Below, in pieces: positions 21,056 through 23,125 of a stretch of DNA of 23,125 nt. The first letter of the stretch is position 1; every line of letters starts with the position of its first letter. The notes beneath the pieces were generated by a model. It was given only the letters and a program-made list of their open reading frames with translations. It ran no database searches and was not told the DNA's origin. This DNA is from an uncultured Bacilli bacterium. Lineage in GTDB: Bacteria > Bacillota_I > Bacilli_A > RF39 > UBA660. The position numbers and the translations under genes are program-made. The stretch spans positions 1 to 23,125 of the forward strand of contig CAKOUR010000018.1 of assembly GCA_934120635.1 (NCBI GenBank), read 5' to 3'.

Positions 21056-22620
21056 TGGTAGGGAATAATAGTTTTAAAGTAGGAATATATATAAGATTAT
21101 CAAGAGATGATTTAACAAAAGAGTCTGATAGTATTGTTAGCCAAAGAAGTTTACTAAATCAATACATATGCGAGAATAATTATAATCTAGTAGATGAATA
21201 TGTAGATGATGGGTTTACTGGAACAAATTTTGAAAGACCATCATTTAAAAGAATGATTAAAGATATTGAATCTGGAAAAATTAATATGATTATCACTAAA
21301 GATATGTCTAGATTAGGCAGAGATTATATTGGTACAGGAGAGTTAATTGAAAAGTATTTTCCAAATAAAAATGTTAGGTATATTGCTATTAATGATGGTA
21401 TTGATACATTTATAGATAACACTAATAATGATATAGCACCATTTAAAGCCATAATGAATGATATGTATGCTAAAGATATTTCTAAAAAAGTTAAAACTAG
21501 TTTGCATTCCAGAATGAAAGAAGGACTATATGTTTCAGGTAGATGTCCATTTGGATATATGAAAGATCCTAATAATAAAAATCATTTAGTTATAAATAAA
21601 GAGCAAGCAGATACTGTTAAATTAATATTTGAGTTAGCATTGAAAGGAAATACATATCATTACATTGCCCAAGAACTTACCAAAAGAAAAATAAAAACAC
21701 CAGCATCTTATTACAACTATGTATGGAATACAAAATGTATAAATACTAATTGTATATCACAAGAGTATGGTGTATGGGTAGATACTACTATAAAATCAAT
21801 TTTAACTAACGGGATATATGTAGGAGATACAGTTCAAGGCAAGACAAAAAAGATTAATTACAAACTAAAAAAAGTAGTTAAAAATAAACCAAATGATTTT
21901 ATAATAGTAGAAAATACACATGAGGCAATTATTGATAGAGATACTTTTAATTATGTACAAACACTTTTACCTAAAAATGTCAAAAGGCCAGAAAAGAAAA
22001 GATTTTACCTACTAGATGGACTTCTATATTGTGGAGATTGTAAACACAGAATAACAATCAGATATCAAAATAAAACAGGTAGAAGTTACACCACTTGTGA
22101 TTATTATAGAGCTTATTCCAAATATCATGTGTGTACAACACATACAAACAATTATGAAAATCTAGAAAGAGTTATTTTAGATAACATTAAAGATGTATGT
22201 AAAGAGTACTTAGATAAAAGCAAAATAAAAGATTCAATTAGTAATATGGAATTTAAAGATAATTCTTTGAAGATTAAAAAACAAATGGAAAGTTTAGAAC
22301 TTGCAAATAATAAATTAACAGAAAACTTGGATAAAAACTATATAAATATGTTAAAAGGCATTATTGATGAAGAGCAATACATAAGAGTAAGTGAAAATAT
22401 TAAAACCGAGATAAGTAATAATAAAAAAAGTATTGATAATCTTCAAAATGAAAATAGTCAATCTAATAAAATAGACAAAAAACAAATAGAAAAATATATA
22501 AATGAATTTTTATCACTTGAAAATCCAACTAGAGAATTAATAATTAATTTAGTTGAAAAAATTTATATCTATCAAGATAAACAGGTAGATATTATATTTA
22601 CATTTAAAAATGTTACATAA
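21055..22620 (+). CDS. Large serine recombinase (TnpX/TndX-like) of element 2
   Basis: 521 residues. Resolvase domain at about 8-155 with catalytic S16 in VGIYIRLSRDD, EYVDDGFTGTNFERPSF and TKDMSRLGRDYIGTG. The recombinase domain follows (about 165-290: GRCPFGYMKDP, WVDTTIKSILTNGIYVGDTV). The zinc ribbon is at about 322-370 (LLYCGDCKHRITIRY, then TTCDYYRAY and HVCTTH), and a coiled coil at about 400-490. Start ATG 21055 overlaps the upstream TGA, with AAGGAG at 21040-21045; the in-frame TTG at 21052 is less likely. The stop (22618-22620) lies inside the attR arm, so the gene ends exactly at the element boundary. It is clearly related to, but well diverged from, the element 1 recombinase. Confidence 0.95.
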   Translation: MVGNNSFKVGIYIRLSRDDLTKESDSIVSQRSLLNQYICENNYNLVDEYVDDGFTGTNFERPSFKRMIKDIESGKINMIITKDMSRLGRDYIGTGELIEKYFPNKNVRYIAINDGIDTFIDNTNNDIAPFKAIMNDMYAKDISKKVKTSLHSRMKEGLYVSGRCPFGYMKDPNNKNHLVINKEQADTVKLIFELALKGNTYHYIAQELTKRKIKTPASYYNYVWNTKCINTNCISQEYGVWVDTTIKSILTNGIYVGDTVQGKTKKINYKLKKVVKNKPNDFIIVENTHEAIIDRDTFNYVQTLLPKNVKRPEKKRFYLLDGLLYCGDCKHRITIRYQNKTGRSYTTCDYYRAYSKYHVCTTHTNNYENLERVILDNIKDVCKEYLDKSKIKDSISNMEFKDNSLKIKKQMESLELANNKLTENLDKNYINMLKGIIDEEQYIRVSENIKTEISNNKKSIDNLQNENSQSNKIDKKQIEKYINEFLSLENPTRELIINLVEKIYIYQDKQVDIIFTFKNVT

Positions 22621-22648
22621 AAATTGTATCTGGAGATACTTTATATTC
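22616..22648 (+). repeat. attR of element 2
   Basis: The arm CATAAAAATTGTATC (22616-22630) is followed by T and the central GG (22632-22633), after which the LysM codons resume (A-GAT-ACT-TTA-TAT-TCT). The arm also carries the stop codon of the recombinase. In the excised circle the two arms would form a 15-bp hairpin with loop TGGT immediately after that stop. Confidence 0.8.
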
Positions 22649-22916
22649 TATAGCAAAAGAATTTAACACTACTATTGATAAAATTAAATCTCAAAATAGT
22701 TTTACAAACAATAATTTAACAATTGGCCAAGTATTAGAAATTCCTACTATAACTTCTATTACTAAACCATCTGCAACAACTACTTATACTGTTAAACCTG
22801 GCGATACTTTATATTCTTTAGCAAGAGAGTTTAATACTACTGTAAATAATTTAAAAACTTTAAATAATCTTACTACTAATAATTTAGCAGTTGGGGAAGT
22901 AATTATTACTAATTAA
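22634..22916 (+). pseudogene. Amidase 3' segment: rest of LysM 3 and LysM 4
   Basis: Joined to the middle segment at GG, the frame gives KKGDTLYSIAKEFNT and IGQVLEIP, completing LysM 3, then TTYTVKPGDTLYSLAREFNT to LAVGEVIITN, a fourth LysM ending at TAA 22914-22916. There is no start codon or ribosome binding site of its own. The restored total is 1,218 bases (272 + 663 + 283), that is 405 residues. Codon use here (ACT, AAT, TTA) matches the middle segment, which supports common origin. Confidence 0.9.
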
Positions 22917-23048
22917 TTATTGCTAAAGTTTGTAAATCTTCTTTTTTTAAATAGGTAGATTTATTATAAATTATTTGAATATTATCTTTTTATTTAATGG
23001 TTTAATTTTTTAGTAAATTTTAAAATATAATAAAAATCACATCTGAAA

Positions 23049-23125
23049 TGAACTGAACCCCAAAAGTTGGACAGTTTATAAATAGTTTCTAATTAGAGGA
23101 TTGTAACCTATAATTTACAGGTGAC
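23049..23125 (+). mobile_element. Terminal part of a second IS3-family (IS150-like) copy, body outside the window
   Basis: Positions 23049-23124 are the perfect inverse of 1-76. The tip TGAACTGAACCCC is at 23049 and the body runs right, out of the window. The 132 bases between the amidase stop and this tip contain no gene that I can see. The matching 14-base stretch 23031-23044 (TAAAAATCACATCT) lies just before it. Confidence 0.55.

Larger units (their letters stand above)
18947..22633 (+). mobile_element. Integrative element 2 (about 3.69 kb), large serine recombinase type, inserted in the third LysM repeat
   Basis: The ends are fixed by loss and recovery of the LysM frame and by perfect 15-base inverted arms (18948-18962, 22616-22630). 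The joined attP would have arms separated by TGGT, with GG at the exact centre. Cargo: a gene with one in-frame stop, a 67-aa partner, a structured non-coding block, leader peptide, 59-aa protein and large serine recombinase. Nothing for conjugation is present. The recombinase lies at the right end and its stop codon is inside the attR arm. It is distinct from element 1 in arms and recombinase, so two separate insertion events are implied. Confidence 0.88.

Noticed and set aside
8853..22916. Self-splicing introns or inteins as the cause of the amidase interruption
   Set aside because: No intron-encoded reverse transcriptase, intron catalytic core or intein motif is seen. Each insert instead has inverted recombinase arms and a large serine recombinase.
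77..23048. Whole region as a composite transposon between two IS copies
   Set aside because: The content between the IS ends is largely core chromosome (prfA, prmC, spoIIR, murA) in a conserved order, so a mobile unit of this extent is unlikely.

Overview
The window is very AT-rich and looks like a piece of the chromosome of a low-GC Bacillota bacterium, probably a gut Bacilli lineage of the Erysipelotrichia/RF39 type. The lineage is an inference from composition, the standard genetic code (TGG for Trp, TGA used as a stop) and gene order. Every recognisable gene lies on the + strand. A recognisable spoIIR gene suggests that the organism, or its recent ancestor, can make spores. The order prfA-prmC-(two inserted genes)-spoIIR-mntP-murA resembles the prfA/prmC/spoIIR/mntP neighbourhood of Bacillus.

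Layout. Positions 1-76 and 23049-23124 are perfect inverted copies of one 76-base sequence that looks like the end of an IS3-family (IS150-type) insertion sequence, so the window is bounded by two outward-lying IS copies. Positions 223-8669 are ordinary chromosome: an unknown protein, release factor 1, its methyltransferase, a P-type ATPase, a DUF925-type nucleotidyltransferase, SpoIIR, an MntP-type exporter and MurA. From 8853 to 22916 lies one gene for a secreted-type N-acetylmuramoyl-L-alanine amidase with four LysM repeats, cut into three pieces by two separate integrative elements.

Element 1 (about 9125-18283, 9.16 kb) sits inside the amidase domain. It carries a membrane protein plus a ThsB-like TIR protein, a decayed calcineurin-type phosphoesterase, a cytosine-5 methyltransferase with a PD-(D/E)XK endonuclease and an ASCH protein, a structured non-coding region, small regulatory-looking ORFs, a large serine recombinase and two membrane proteins. 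Element 2 (about 18947-22633, 3.69 kb) sits inside the third LysM repeat. It carries a gene with one internal stop and a small partner ORF, a strongly structured non-coding region, a leader peptide, a small protein and a second large serine recombinase.

Both elements have attachment sites readable from the sequence: inverted recombinase arms just inside each end, around a central GG. Joining the three amidase pieces at these GG positions gives one uninterrupted 405-codon frame with all zinc ligands, the catalytic glutamate and four complete LysM repeats. Two independent, precisely reversible interruptions of one cell-wall hydrolase gene, near spoIIR, are the main observation here. It is either an integration hotspot collecting defence cargo or, more speculatively, a case like the sigK skin element where excision restores a gene. 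The elements also differ from the chromosome in codon style: the host genes are T-rich (ATT, GTT, GGT), while the cargo is A-rich (ATA, AAA, AGA).
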